Part shown: positions 17,597 through 27,189 of the stretch, in pieces | Layout of the letters: each line of letters starts with the position of its first letter | How positions within the stretch are numbered: position 1 is the first letter of the stretch | Assembly: GCF_003115775.1 (NCBI RefSeq) | Contig: NZ_QEES01000002.1 | Coordinates: 1,612,001-1,676,000, forward strand | Origin: Cellulomonas sp. WB94 | Lineage (GTDB): Bacteria > Actinomycetota > Actinomycetes > Actinomycetales > Cellulomonadaceae | Direction: 5' to 3' | Length of the DNA stretch: 64,000 nt | Position numbers and translations under genes: made by a program | The notes under the pieces: model-generated | Told to the model about the DNA's origin: nothing | The model's input: the letters and a program-made list of their open reading frames with translations, nothing else | Database searches by the model: none

Positions 17597-20248
17597 CTAG
17601 GAGAGGACGACCTGGGCCAGCTCGCCTCGGGAGGAGACGCCCGTCTTGGCGAAGCAGTTGCGCAGATGGAACGCGACGGTGCGCGGCGAGATCCAGCACT
17701 GCGCGGCGACGTCCTTGTTCGACAGACCCTGGGCGACGAGCCGGGCTACCTGCAGCTCCATCGGCGTGAGGGCGAGCTGAGTGGAGACGTCCCGCTTGCG
17801 TGCCGTCTCGCCCGATGCCCGCAGCTCGTTCGCTGCCCGCGTGGCGGCCGGCCCGGCGTTCAGGTCGTCGAAGATCTCCAGTGCACGGCGCAGGTGCGCC
17901 CGGGCCTCGACGCGCTGCTGGGCACGTCGCAGGTGCTCACCGAAGGCGAGGTGCGTCCGGGCGAGGTCGTAGGGCCGACGCGCCGTCGAGTAGTGCACCA
18001 ACGAGGCCTCGAACAGGTGAGGCGCGTCCTCCGCGGTTGCCAGGAGGGCCCTGCCGTGGTGCACGGCGCCCAGTGCCCACGGCCACCGGGTCGCCTCGGC
18101 GAACGGCACCAAATCATCGATCTGTGCCCGGGCCCACTCCACCTCGCCTGCGCGCGCGGCTGCGCCGATGCGGTCGAGAGCTGCCAGGCGGGTGAGCGCG
18201 GGGAGCCGCATCCGGCTCAGGTGGTGATGGGCCCCTGCGAGCGACCCCGCGTGCGCGTCGCGGACGCCCGCGGACCATCGACGGAGGTCGGCGGTGGGCC
18301 CGGCGAGGATCCCGAGCGCGCGGTGCTCCACCACCTCGTCGAGGTCTGCCGCGTCGACGGCGGGGAGCTCGTGGCCCCGCACGGCAGCGAGCAGGGCCAG
18401 CCACGCCAGTGGTGTGGCCGACAGGGCGGGCTGTCCGGTGCTGGCAGCCAGGGAGCGGGCTTCGTGCGCGCAACGCTCAACCCGTGACCACTGACCTGTC
18501 ACGAAGAGCGGGAACGCGAGCCGCGGAAGCGCGTACAGCGCCGTCATGCCGGCGCCCTTCTCGCGGGCACCGCCGAGCATCGTCTCGAAGCACCGTTCCG
18601 CGGCCTCGTCGTCGCCCAGGTAGAGCGCCGCCTGACCGAAATGGGCCAGGACGTCGGGGTGTGCGTCGGTGACTCCGTCCGCCAGGCACTCCCGAAACAG
18701 GTCGAGGCCGTCGGACCACCGGCCCTCGGACGCGGCGGTCATGGCCTTCAGGAGCTGTCTCAGCGACCTCGTTCGCGCACTCTCGCCCGGGATCGGCTGC
18801 GTGCTCAGCGTCTCGGGAGCGAGCGCCACGCCACTGTCTCCGCCGTACGCCGCAAGGCCGCGCGCCGCGACGGCGAGGTCGACGGCCCTGTCCGGGTCGT
18901 GCCTCGCGACCGCGGCGGCAGCGTTGACGTAGATGCGATGGGCAGCCGAGCTCGAGCCGACGTTGACCTCGACGCGCCCACGGAGCCGGTCGATGTCTGC
19001 CCGGAGCACGGGGTCGTCGGTCTCGTTCCGCGCCGTTGCCGTCAGCGCCCGCGCGCGCGCAAGCTCTCCACCGTCCCAGGCGTTGCGCGCCGCCGCGAAG
19101 TACCGTTCGGCGCGGCGCGCGGCTCCTGCCGTCAGCTCGGCTGCTCGTTCGTAGGCACGCGATGCGGCGGCGTAGCCACCCCGGTTCTCGGCCCTGGTCC
19201 CCGCTGCATCCAGGGCGCTCGCCAGCGTCTCGTCGGGACCTTCCGCGGCGGCCGCTCGGTGCCACGCCTGACGATCGGGGTCCTGGCCGTCGAGCGCTGC
19301 GGCGAGTGCACGATGCGCGGCACGACGCTCGCGGGAGCTCGCCGCCTGGTAGAGCGCCGAGCGGACCAACGGGTGTCTCACGCGGAGCGTGTCGTCGTCC
19401 GTCGTGACCAGGCCCGACGCCTCGGCTGCCCCGGCCGTCGCCTCATCCAGTCCCAGGATCGCGGCGGCGCGCGCGATGGAGCGGAGCTGGCCGGAGTCGT
19501 CGGCTGCCACGAGCAGCAGGTAGGACTGGACCTGCTCCGGGAGTCGTCGGGCCCGATCGAGGAAGACCCGCTCCATGTCCGGCGTCATGGGCAGGTGGCT
19601 GCCCAGCGGCGAGTCGCCGGCCAGCTGGGCGGGGCTCAGGGTCGGTGCCAGCTCGACCAGGGCCAGCGCGTTGGCCGCTGTCTGCTCGAGCAGCTGGTGG
19701 GCGACGTCTGGATGGATGGGGCTCGTCGTGCGCTCGTCCAGCAACGCCCGCGCCGAGGCGGCATCGAGCGGACCCAGGGTCAGGGAGGGCACGCCGTCGT
19801 GACGGAACGGCGGCGTCGTCCCGTCGCGCGCGGAGAAGACGACCGCGACGCGATCCGCCTGCAGGCGCCGGGCGGCCACCAGAGAGCGTCGGCCGACGCC
19901 GCGTCCAGCCAGTGCGCATCGTCGACCACGACGAGAACCGGCTGCTCCTCGGCGGCGACGGTCAGGAGGGACAGCGTCGCGATCGCCACGACGAACGGGT
20001 CGACCCGCGCGTCGTCGTCCTGGCCGAATGCGGTTCCGAGAGTGCGAGCCTGTGGGCGGGGCAGCTCGTCGAGTCTCGGCAGGAGCGGACGCAGCAGGCG
20101 GTGCAGGGCGCCGAAGGCGAGCGGTGACTCGGACTCCAGCCCCTGGGTCCGCAGCACCGTCACGCCGGTGACACCCGCGAGCAGGTCGTCGAGCAGGGCC
20201 GTCTTGCCGACGCCAGGCCCTCCGCGCACGACGACCACCAGCGAGAAG
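17597..20248 (-). pseudogene. LuxR-family large ATP-binding regulator, 5'-truncated and frameshifted
   Basis: This was a ~900-residue STAND/LuxR regulator. The N-terminal part reads RGGPGVGKTALLDDLLAG (Walker A) and VLVVVDDAHWLDAASADAL (Walker B). At about 19879 the frame shifts by one base; the rest continues in another frame from VAARRLQADRVAVVFSARDG to a C-terminal LuxR helix-turn-helix (LSNKDVAAQCWISPRTVAFH). One extra G at CTCTGGTGGCC would restore a single frame. The ~25 residues normally before Walker A, and any start codon with ribosome site, are missing because the ROK gene begins there on the other strand. Confidence 0.8.
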
Positions 20249-21355
20249 GCACTCGCGCAGGCCGTGCTCATCCACGGGCCGATCGCGCGGGTCGAGCTCG
20301 CCGGCATGCTCGGCCTGTCGTCCTCCAGCCTCACCCGGCTCGTGAAGCCGTTCCTCGAGCGGGGCCTGCTCGTCGAGGTGGACGACCGGTCGACGAAGTC
20401 CGTCGGACGGCCCGTCCGACCGCTGGACGTGTCGCCGGGGCTCGCCCACGTCGCGGGGGTGAAGCTCACCGCTGACACCGTGTACGTGGCCGTGACGGAT
20501 GTGCGGGCCGGGCTGGTCGCGAGCGGGGAGCACACCTTGCGGAGCCACCGGCCCGAGGACGTCGCGAGCGCGGTGGCCGCCGCTGTGCGTGCCGCCCAGG
20601 TGGAACCTGTCACGGCGGTCGGCATCGCCCTGGGCGGCGCGGTCAGCAACGGGCGTGTCGAGTTCGCACCCTTCCTGGGCTGGACCGACGTGCCGTTCGC
20701 CCAGCTCGTCGAGGACCGGATGGGCGTTCCGGTGGTCCTCGAGAACGACCTCGTCGCCCTGGCCGAGGCGGAGCGGTGGTTCGGCCTCGGCCGGGACATC
20801 CCTGGCTTCGTCGTCATCACGATCGGGGCCGGCATCGGGTACGGCCTCGTTGTGCACGGAGAGGTCGTGCGGTCACGCGAGGCCGGTGTGGGCCTCGGCG
20901 GCCACATCCCGTTGAGCGCCACCGGACCCCTGTGCGCCGAGGGGCATCGCGGGTGCGCACAGGCGATGCTGACGGCCGGATCGATCGCGGCTCAGGTCTC
21001 GGCCGCTCTGCAGCGCCCTGTCGACTATGACGAGGTGCTTGACCTGGCGCGGGCAGCAGACCCTGCCGCGACGGCCGTGGTCCATGCCGCAGCAGACGCT
21101 CTGGGGCTGCTCGTCGCCCTCGCCACCAATCTGACGATGCAGCCCGCAGCGGTGCTCGCCGGTGAAGGCATCGCGCTGTTCGGCATCGCCGAGGACCGCG
21201 TCCGGTCCGCGATCGCGGCGCACCGCGACCCCCGCGCCGACGACGTCAACCTCTACGTCGACGAGTCGGGCTTCACAGCCTGGGCCAGGGGAGCGGCCGC
21301 CGTCGCCATCCAGGATGCCGTCGACCGGCTCCAGCTCGACCCGCCCGCCTCCTGA
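20241..21355 (+). pseudogene. ROK-family transcriptional regulator, 5' end missing
   Basis: The frame is open from the right of the LuxR Walker A and encodes a wHTH (ALAQAVLIHGPIARVELAGM) and a ROK sugar-kinase-like domain (ENDLVALAEAE, TIGAGIGYGLVVHGEVV, GLGGHIPL). The zinc motif is altered: PLCAEGHRGCAQ in place of the usual C-x-C-G-x-x-G-C-x-E. The first ~10-20 residues and the promoter are absent; upstream codons are antisense to the LuxR Walker A. GTG 20264 could still start a protein lacking part of the wHTH. Called a pseudogene because both divergent partners lose their 5' ends at one point, though a short functional form cannot be excluded. Confidence 0.6.
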
Positions 21356-21377
21356 GGAAGGCCCGCCCCGACGTGCG

Positions 21378-21383
21378 TAGTGT
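21378..21383 (+). promoter_or_regulatory. Putative -10 element (leaderless SOUL gene)
   Basis: TAGTGT fits TAnnnT and ends seven bases before GTG 21391. No ribosome site lies between. Confidence 0.4.
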
Positions 21384-21390
21384 CGGACGC

Positions 21391-21963
21391 GTGACGGAGC
21401 AACAGCCGTACGAGCTCGTCGAGCGGTACCCCGCGTTCGAGCTGCGGCGCTACCCTTCCCACGTCGTGGCCGAGGTCGCTGTCCGTGGGTCCTTCGAGAG
21501 CGCGGGCAACCAGGCGTTCCGCGTCCTGTTCGGCTACATCTCGGGGCAGAACGAGTCAGCGCGTTCCGTCGCCATGACCGCGCCGGTCGTCCAGGAGATG
21601 GCCGGGTCCGAGCGGGTCGCGATGACCGCGCCGGTCGTCCAGACCGAGACGGCCGAGGGCGAGTTCCTCATCGCCTTCGTGCTGCCCGCGACGCTGACGG
21701 CCGCGACGGCGCCCGTCCCCTCCAACCCGCAGGTGCGCGTCCGAGCGCTGCCTGAGCGCCTGGCAGCGGCCCTGCGCTTCTCGGGCCGATGGGCCGAGTC
21801 CGCCTACCGCCGGCACCTCGCCGACCTCGAGGCCGAGATCGCGCTGGCGGGACTGCTCCCCGTGGGTCCTCCGAGGTTCGCGAGGTTCGACCCGCCGTAC
21901 AAGCCGTGGTTCTTGCGGCGCAACGAGGTCGTGCAGGACGTGCGTTGGCCGGACGGCGCCTGA
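21391..21963 (+). CDS. SOUL family heme-binding protein
   Basis: A 190-residue SOUL-domain protein: YELVERYPAFELRRYPSHVV at the N-terminus, repeated VAMTAPVVQ segments, and a C-terminal PPYKPWFLRRNEV. Eukaryotic members bind heme or tetrapyrroles; the bacterial role is unclear. GTG 21391 is preferred because TAGTGT lies seven bases upstream; GTG 21373 in the same frame is possible. Convergent with map, 14 bp between stops. Confidence 0.85.
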   Translation: MTEQQPYELVERYPAFELRRYPSHVVAEVAVRGSFESAGNQAFRVLFGYISGQNESARSVAMTAPVVQEMAGSERVAMTAPVVQTETAEGEFLIAFVLPATLTAATAPVPSNPQVRVRALPERLAAALRFSGRWAESAYRRHLADLEAEIALAGLLPVGPPRFARFDPPYKPWFLRRNEVVQDVRWPDGA

Positions 21964-21977
21964 GCCCGCGAGTCACC

Positions 21978-22760
21978 TCACGAGTGCGCGCGCCTCGGCA
22001 GGGTGAGGATCTCGGCTCCGTCGTCGGTGATGGCGATCGTGTGCTCGCTGTGCGCTGTCCGGCAGCCTGTCGCGCTGCGGAGCGTCCACCCGTCGGCATC
22101 GGTGACGAGCTCGTCGGTGTCCGCCATGACCCACGGCTCCAGTGCGAGCAGCAACCCAGGGCGCAGCGTGTACCCGCGGCCGGGCCGACCGGTGTTGGAG
22201 ACGTGCGGGTCCTGGTGCATCGTCGATCCGATGCCGTGACCTCCGAACTCGACGTTGATCGGATACCCCGCCGCGCTGAGGACCGAGCCGATGGCATGGG
22301 AGATGTCGCCGATGCGGGCACCGGGCCCGGCAGCGGCTATCCCTGCGCTCAAGGCGCGTTCGGTTGCGCTGATCATCGCGACGCTCTCCGGGGGCCGTGA
22401 GCCGCCCACGACGAAGCTGATGGCCGAGTCGGCAGCGACTCCGCTCAGGGAGACGGCAAGGTCGAGCGTCAGCAGATCGCCGTCGGCAAGCCTGTAGTCG
22501 AAGGGCAGTCCGTGGAGCACGGCGTCGTTGACGGACGTGCAGATGTAGTGGCCGAACGGCCCGCGCCCGAAGGACGGCGCGTAGTCGACGTAGCAGGACT
22601 GCGCTCCGGCCTCGATGATCATGGCCTTCGCCCACCGGTCGATGTCCAGGAGGCTCGTGCCGACCCGGGTTCGACTCTTCAGCGTCTGCAGGATGTCAGC
22701 GACCAGCGCGCCTGTCTCTCGTGCTCGGGCCAGCTCGGTGGGGTTCAGGATCTCGATCAT
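21978..22760 (-). CDS. map: Methionine aminopeptidase, type I
   Basis: A 260-residue type I MetAP. The five metal ligands are visible: Asp in LLTLDLAVS, Asp in GVAADSAISF, His in GGHGIGS, Glu in LALEPWV and Glu in AHSEHTI. It removes N-terminal methionine from new proteins. It is away from the secY-adk-map-infA cluster where the main map gene usually lies, so it may be a second copy. ATG 22760 follows AGAAGGG. It shares a 65-bp divergent promoter region with an XRE regulator. Confidence 0.92.
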   Translation of the reverse strand: MIEILNPTELARARETGALVADILQTLKSRTRVGTSLLDIDRWAKAMIIEAGAQSCYVDYAPSFGRGPFGHYICTSVNDAVLHGLPFDYRLADGDLLTLDLAVSLSGVAADSAISFVVGGSRPPESVAMISATERALSAGIAAAGPGARIGDISHAIGSVLSAAGYPINVEFGGHGIGSTMHQDPHVSNTGRPGRGYTLRPGLLLALEPWVMADTDELVTDADGWTLRSATGCRTAHSEHTIAITDDGAEILTLPRRAHS

Positions 22761-22787
22761 GCGGCGCCCTTCTCATTCGACCAATAA

Positions 22788-22819
22788 CTATACCGGCCAT
22801 ACTATCCCGGTACTAGAAT
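22788..22819. promoter_or_regulatory. Shared divergent promoter with a dyad between map and an XRE gene
   Basis: TACCGG (22791-22796) and its complement CCGGTA (22807-22812) form an inverted repeat. On the + strand TAGAAT (22814-22819) is a good -10 six bases before ATG 22826. On the - strand TATAGT (22793-22788) is a possible -10 for map. A protein bound to the dyad would cover both promoters; the XRE protein itself is the obvious candidate. Confidence 0.5.
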
Positions 22820-22825
22820 GGGACG

Positions 22826-23128
22826 ATGGTCAGGCTGCCGCTCACTCCCGCCGAGGTGGAGCGCGGTCAGCGCCTCGGCGCCCTCCTGCGTCGCGCCAGG
22901 GGAGAGCGCTCGATGCTTGAGACCGCGCTCGACGCCTGCGTCTCGCCGGAGACCCTCCGGAAGATCGAGACGGGTCGCGTGCCCACTCCAGCCTTCCCGA
23001 CGATCGCCGCGATCGCCGCGGTCCTCGACCTCTCCCTCGATGCGGTGTGGGCCGAGATCAACCAGCCCGAACGCGGTGCCGAACCGGCCGGTTCGGGTCA
23101 CGACACGGGGGAGCGGTTGGCCTCGTAG
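22826..23128 (+). CDS. XRE-family helix-turn-helix regulator
   Basis: A 100-residue protein made of one XRE domain: LGALLRRARGERSMLETALD, SPETLRKIETGRVPTPAFPT, and a third helix pair ending LDLSLDAVWAEI. It is probably leaderless (TAGAAT six bases before the ATG). Being divergent from map with a shared dyad, it may regulate itself and map. Confidence 0.85.
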   Translation: MVRLPLTPAEVERGQRLGALLRRARGERSMLETALDACVSPETLRKIETGRVPTPAFPTIAAIAAVLDLSLDAVWAEINQPERGAEPAGSGHDTGERLAS

Positions 23129-23168
23129 GTCCCGATCCCGCAGCCGCGCTGGAGCGACCGACCGGGGC

Positions 23169-24983
23169 TCAGGAGCTCGTCGCCGGCCCGGGGTGTCGGG
23201 CGGTCAACGGCAGCGCGTCCTGCCGCAGCAGCCCGAGCAGCTCCTCGTGCGGACCGACCACGAACGCCTCGTCGTGCGCCTCGAGCGTGGTCCACCGTCG
23301 AGCGACACGGTGCACCTCCTGCTCACCACGGTGGCGCACCGACAGCACGCGGCTCCGCCCGGTCAACGCGTCGAGGCGCGCGCCGTCGAGACCGCCGCCA
23401 GGTGTGACCTGCACCCGTGCGTACAGCAACGGGACGTCGCCCGCGAAGAACGTCCCCAGCACCTCGAGCCCGAGAGCGGCGCCGACGAACCACGGAGCAG
23501 CGAGCTCGTCGGTGGACCGCACGTGCGTGAACCCGAACGCCTGCCGCACGGTCGACGCGAGGCGACGGTCGGCGAGCCGGATCGCGACCGGGACGTCGGT
23601 GCGCTCACCGAGCCAGTCACGCACCGCGAGGGCGACCTCGAGGTTCGTCAGGTCGTCGGAGGTGAGCACGGCCACGGCCTTGGCGCGGTCGAGGTTCACG
23701 AGCTGCAGCGTGCGGGCGAGCGTGGCGTCCCCGAGGACGACCTTGGCGCCCAGACCTCGCACCTGGGCCAGGTACCGGTTCGTCTCGTCGGTCTCCACGA
23801 CGACCACCGGCGTCCCCGTAGCGAGGACCGACTCGACCACGCGCGCCCCGACCGAGCCGAGCCCCACGACGATCACGTGCCCGCGCAGGTCGGTGACCTG
23901 CCCGTGGCCGAGCGCCTCCTGCAGTCGTTGTGAGACGAGCAGGTTGGTCAGCAGCGCGTAGACCAGGGTCACGAGAACCGCCCCGGCCACCATGAGCAGC
24001 ACCGCATAGGCGCGGAGCCAGCTCGGCTGCGCCCGGAAGCTGAAGTCGCCGTAGCCGATCGTGCCGATGGTCTCCGCGGTGAAGTAGAGGGCGTCGAGCG
24101 GCGTCATGCGCGTGCCGTCCGCCTCGCGGTAGCCGATCATCAGCACGGCGATCGAGAACAGCGCCAGCCCGAGAAGCGTCACGAGAGCACGGCGCAGCCG
24201 GAAGTCGGTGGCCTGGGCGACGGCCCGGCCCCACCGGCGCACGGCGCCCGACTCCTCGCGCTCGCCGTGAGCCTGGCCGGAGGGTCGAACGGTCGCGGAC
24301 TGGACCGCCGAGCGGGTCGACGGGGCCACCTCGTCCCAGACGGCCGCGGGTCCGAGCATGCTCACGGCGTCCCCCGCGTGCACCTCGAGATCACGTCCAG
24401 GGCAGACCACCGACTCCGCCGCGCCGTCGAGCCGCTGCACGCACAACGGGACGAGGACCTCACCGAACAGGTCCCGCAGCAGGCCGTCGCGTGGCGCCGC
24501 CACGGTGCGTACCTGTGCCACCTCGTCGGCGATCCGCAACCCGTGCCCCTGCTCGCCGAGACACGCCTCGACGATCGCGGGCGAGGCGATCGTCGCGACG
24601 TCGAGCACGAGGATGCCGACGTCGGCCCGTACCGCGCGCGCGACCGCCTGGTTGCGGATCTGGGCCACGACGGTCAGCTCGGGTCGGAGCCGACGGGCGA
24701 GCAGCGCGGTCTCCAGCGCTCCGAGGTCCGTCGAAGACAGGCAGACGACCGCACGAGCGTCGCGAAGGCCCGCGGCACCGAGCGCGGCGGCTGCTCCGTC
24801 GTGGTGCGGGACGACGGTCGCGCCCATGGCGGACGCGGCCTGGACCGCGCCGGGTCGGGCGCCGTCGTCCACCGCGACGACCTCCAGGCCGAGGGCGACG
24901 AGATGCTCGATGACGCGGAGGCCGAGGCCCTCGAGCCCATGCACGATCACGTGTCCCGGAGGCCTCGCCACGCGGTGGTTCAT
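23169..24983 (-). CDS. Potassium channel with two TrkA-N/RCK domains
   Basis: A 604-residue protein: an N-terminal Rossmann TrkA-N domain (HVIVHGLEGLGLRVIEHL), a two-helix pore with the K+ filter TIGTIGYGDF near residue 310, then a second TrkA-N (HVIVVGLGSVGARVVESV) and a TrkA-C-like tail. A domain both before and after the pore is less common than the single C-terminal RCK of MthK-type channels. It probably conducts K+ gated by nucleotide. Start at ATG 24983 (ATG 25001 possible); neither has a clear ribosome site. Convergent with the XRE gene. Confidence 0.88.
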   Translation of the reverse strand: MNHRVARPPGHVIVHGLEGLGLRVIEHLVALGLEVVAVDDGARPGAVQAASAMGATVVPHHDGAAAALGAAGLRDARAVVCLSSTDLGALETALLARRLRPELTVVAQIRNQAVARAVRADVGILVLDVATIASPAIVEACLGEQGHGLRIADEVAQVRTVAAPRDGLLRDLFGEVLVPLCVQRLDGAAESVVCPGRDLEVHAGDAVSMLGPAAVWDEVAPSTRSAVQSATVRPSGQAHGEREESGAVRRWGRAVAQATDFRLRRALVTLLGLALFSIAVLMIGYREADGTRMTPLDALYFTAETIGTIGYGDFSFRAQPSWLRAYAVLLMVAGAVLVTLVYALLTNLLVSQRLQEALGHGQVTDLRGHVIVVGLGSVGARVVESVLATGTPVVVVETDETNRYLAQVRGLGAKVVLGDATLARTLQLVNLDRAKAVAVLTSDDLTNLEVALAVRDWLGERTDVPVAIRLADRRLASTVRQAFGFTHVRSTDELAAPWFVGAALGLEVLGTFFAGDVPLLYARVQVTPGGGLDGARLDALTGRSRVLSVRHRGEQEVHRVARRWTTLEAHDEAFVVGPHEELLGLLRQDALPLTARHPGPATSS

Positions 24984-25195
24984 GTCCGCATGATCCCGCA
25001 TGTCGCCGGTGCAGGCGGCCGGCTCCGCGCACTGTTGGTGGCGGCATCCTGCGCCCCCGACAGCACGCGCTCCCTTGGGGGAGACCGTGAGCAGCGGTTC
25101 CACCGGCCGCGGATCTGTTCAGCGGGCCGTCGGCAGCTGAGGGTGTAGCGGTCTGCGGCGCGTTCGACCGCGACATGGCCTCGGCATGATTCCCG

Positions 25196-25225
25196 TTGCG
25201 CACCGCTCCGCGTGCGTACTAGCGT
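25196..25225 (+). promoter_or_regulatory. Putative promoter of the small ORF-patatin unit
   Basis: TTGCGC (25196-25201), an 18-bp spacer and TAGCGT (25220-25225) fit an actinobacterial promoter. It would give a 5' leader of about 30 nt before the small ORF at 25263. Confidence 0.35.
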
Positions 25226-25262
25226 CGCCGCGATCGTGATCCGTCGGCAGGAGGTGAGACCC

Positions 25263-25322
25263 ATGAACGCAGTGACCACAGTGGGCGCTCCCCAGCCGTC
25301 CACGATCGCGCGACTGAGGTAG
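25263..25322 (+). CDS. 19-residue peptide ORF upstream of the patatin gene
   Basis: ATG 25263 is preceded five bases upstream by AGGAGGTGA (25249-25257), an ideal Shine-Dalgarno and among the best in the window. The peptide reads MNAVTTVGAPQPSTIARLR and stops at TAG 25320-25322, 47 bp before the patatin start. I do not recognise it. It could be a translated leader that tunes patatin expression or a small protein of its own. It is not Cys-rich and has no run of one amino acid that would suggest attenuation. Confidence 0.5.
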   Translation: MNAVTTVGAPQPSTIARLR

Positions 25323-25369
25323 TCGCCGCCGGGAGCGCCACCCCACGCATCCGCGAAAGGCGCGTCCCC

Positions 25370-26389
25370 ATGAACACCACACCGTCGTCAGCTCCGCACC
25401 CCGCCCCGACGACGTCCGACATCGGCGCCGTGCCGCGGCACGGCGACCAGTCGAGGTCCGACCAGGATCAGCCGGAGGTCGACGCCACCCAGCGGCTGCG
25501 CGCCGAGGGCGATCGAGCGTTGGTCCTCGGTGGCGGCGGATCGACAGGCAACGCGTGGCTGATCGGGGTCGTCGCCGGCCTGTTCGACGCCGGGCTCGAC
25601 GTGACCACAGCCGACCTGACCATCGGGACGTCGGCCGGCTCGACGGCCGCGGCCCAGATCGCTGGCGCGACGCCGACCGAGCTGCTCGCGGCGACTCTCG
25701 CCCCTGCCCCCCAGCAACGGTCCCGTCCGGCCGGGTCCGACGGAGGTCGGGCTCCGGTCAGGGCCGTGGCGAACCATCTGGAGAGGCTCGGCGCGATCAT
25801 CGCCGCCGCCGAGGACGCGGCGGACCTGCGCCCCCGGCTGGGCGCGTCGGCACTCGACGTGGATGCGGCGTCGGACGGCTCATGGCAAGCGCAGTGGCGC
25901 GCCACGGTCGCCGCGCGGCTGCCCAGTCAGCGCTGGCCGCGACGAACAGTGCTCATCACGGCCGTCGATGCCCAGACCGGTGAACCGGTCGTGTTCGACC
26001 GGCACAGCGGGGTCGACCTGGCGGACGCCGTTGCCGCCAGCTGCGCCAGTGGCCTTCCCTACCGGATCGGGGACCACCGCTACATCGACGGCGGCTACCG
26101 ATCCAACGCCGAGAACGCCGATCTGGCAGCCGGATACGCACGGGTGCTCGTGCTGTCACCGTTCGGCGGCAGGTCACTGACTCCGGTGGACTGGGGCATG
26201 CATCTCGCAACACAGCTCGCCGAGCTGCGCGCACGCGGCAGCAGAGTCGAGACGATCTTCCCGGACAGCGCCTCCGAGCACATGTTCGGCGCCAACGCGA
26301 TGGATCTGTCGCAGCGTCCGCCTGCCGCTCGAGCCGGATACGAGCAAGGCAGAGCCCTCGCCGAACAGCTCGCCGACTTCTGGCGCTGA
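25370..26389 (+). CDS. Patatin-like phospholipase
   Basis: A 339-residue patatin-fold lipase. The oxyanion loop is LVLGGGGSTGNAWL, the nucleophile elbow is IGTSAGSTAA (G-T-S-A-G) and the catalytic Asp is in YIDGGYRSN (D-G-G). It should hydrolyse acyl esters through a Ser-Asp dyad. The first ~45 residues are hydrophilic and not conserved. No signal peptide, so cytoplasmic. ATG 25370 follows GAAAGG. Confidence 0.88.
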   Translation: MNTTPSSAPHPAPTTSDIGAVPRHGDQSRSDQDQPEVDATQRLRAEGDRALVLGGGGSTGNAWLIGVVAGLFDAGLDVTTADLTIGTSAGSTAAAQIAGATPTELLAATLAPAPQQRSRPAGSDGGRAPVRAVANHLERLGAIIAAAEDAADLRPRLGASALDVDAASDGSWQAQWRATVAARLPSQRWPRRTVLITAVDAQTGEPVVFDRHSGVDLADAVAASCASGLPYRIGDHRYIDGGYRSNAENADLAAGYARVLVLSPFGGRSLTPVDWGMHLATQLAELRARGSRVETIFPDSASEHMFGANAMDLSQRPPAARAGYEQGRALAEQLADFWR

Positions 26390-26421
26390 CGGCCCGAAGC
26401 CCGCAATGCGACGATGTTCGC

Positions 26422-26988
26422 GTGAGGAAGAACCGCGAGCCGCGCCGACCGGACGTCACGACGGTCGAGCTGGTGGGGGGTGTCGAGGCACTCGCGGTCG
26501 AGCTGCACAGCTATGACGACCGGTGGGCAGACATCTACCTCGATCACCAGCGGCGGATCCGGGATGCTCTCGCAGCATCGGATGTCGAGATGGAGCACAT
26601 CGGTTCCACGTCAGTTCCCGGGCTGGCAGCCAAGCCGATCATCGACATCGTGGTCACGGTCGACGACATCACCGCCGAAGAGGACTACCTCGATGCGCTC
26701 CTGGCCGCCGGATACGAGCTGCGGGTCCGCGAGCCGAGGCATCGCCTTGTGCGCACACCAGCGCGCGACGTTCATGTGCACCTTTTCGAACGAGACGATC
26801 CTGCCGTGGACGAATACCTTCTCCTTCGCGATCGCCTGCGTTCCGATGCGAGAGACCGTGCCCTCTACGAGGACACCAAGAGAGCCCTGCTCAGCAAGCG
26901 GTGGGACGACATGAACGACTATGCCGACGCCAAGACCGACGTCATCCTTGCGATCAAGGCACGAGCGAGAGCAGCTCGCGGACTGTGA
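26422..26988 (+). CDS. GrpB family protein (nucleotidyltransferase fold)
   Basis: A 188-residue GrpB/UPF0157 protein. The signature EHIGSTSVPGLAAKPIIDIV is complete, and RDVHVHLFE follows. The same domain is fused to CoaE in some bacteria. Function is unknown. GTG 26422 start, 32 bp after the patatin stop, so possibly the same transcript. Convergent with the broken dehydrogenase. Confidence 0.88.
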   Translation: MRKNREPRRPDVTTVELVGGVEALAVELHSYDDRWADIYLDHQRRIRDALAASDVEMEHIGSTSVPGLAAKPIIDIVVTVDDITAEEDYLDALLAAGYELRVREPRHRLVRTPARDVHVHLFERDDPAVDEYLLLRDRLRSDARDRALYEDTKRALLSKRWDDMNDYADAKTDVILAIKARARAARGL

Positions 26989-27189
26989 GGGGGGCTCCGA
27001 ACTCGTCCTGGCCGCGCGGGTGGTTCCCACTCAGCCTGGCAGCAGCTGCGGGGCTGGTCAGACCTCCAGGAGGACCTTGATGGCGCGACGCTCGTCCATA
27101 GCCGTGTAGCCCTTGGCCGCCCGGTCGAGCGGGAGCGCGAGGTCGAAGACCTTGCCAGGGTCGATCACCCGGTCCCAGATGAGTAAGGG

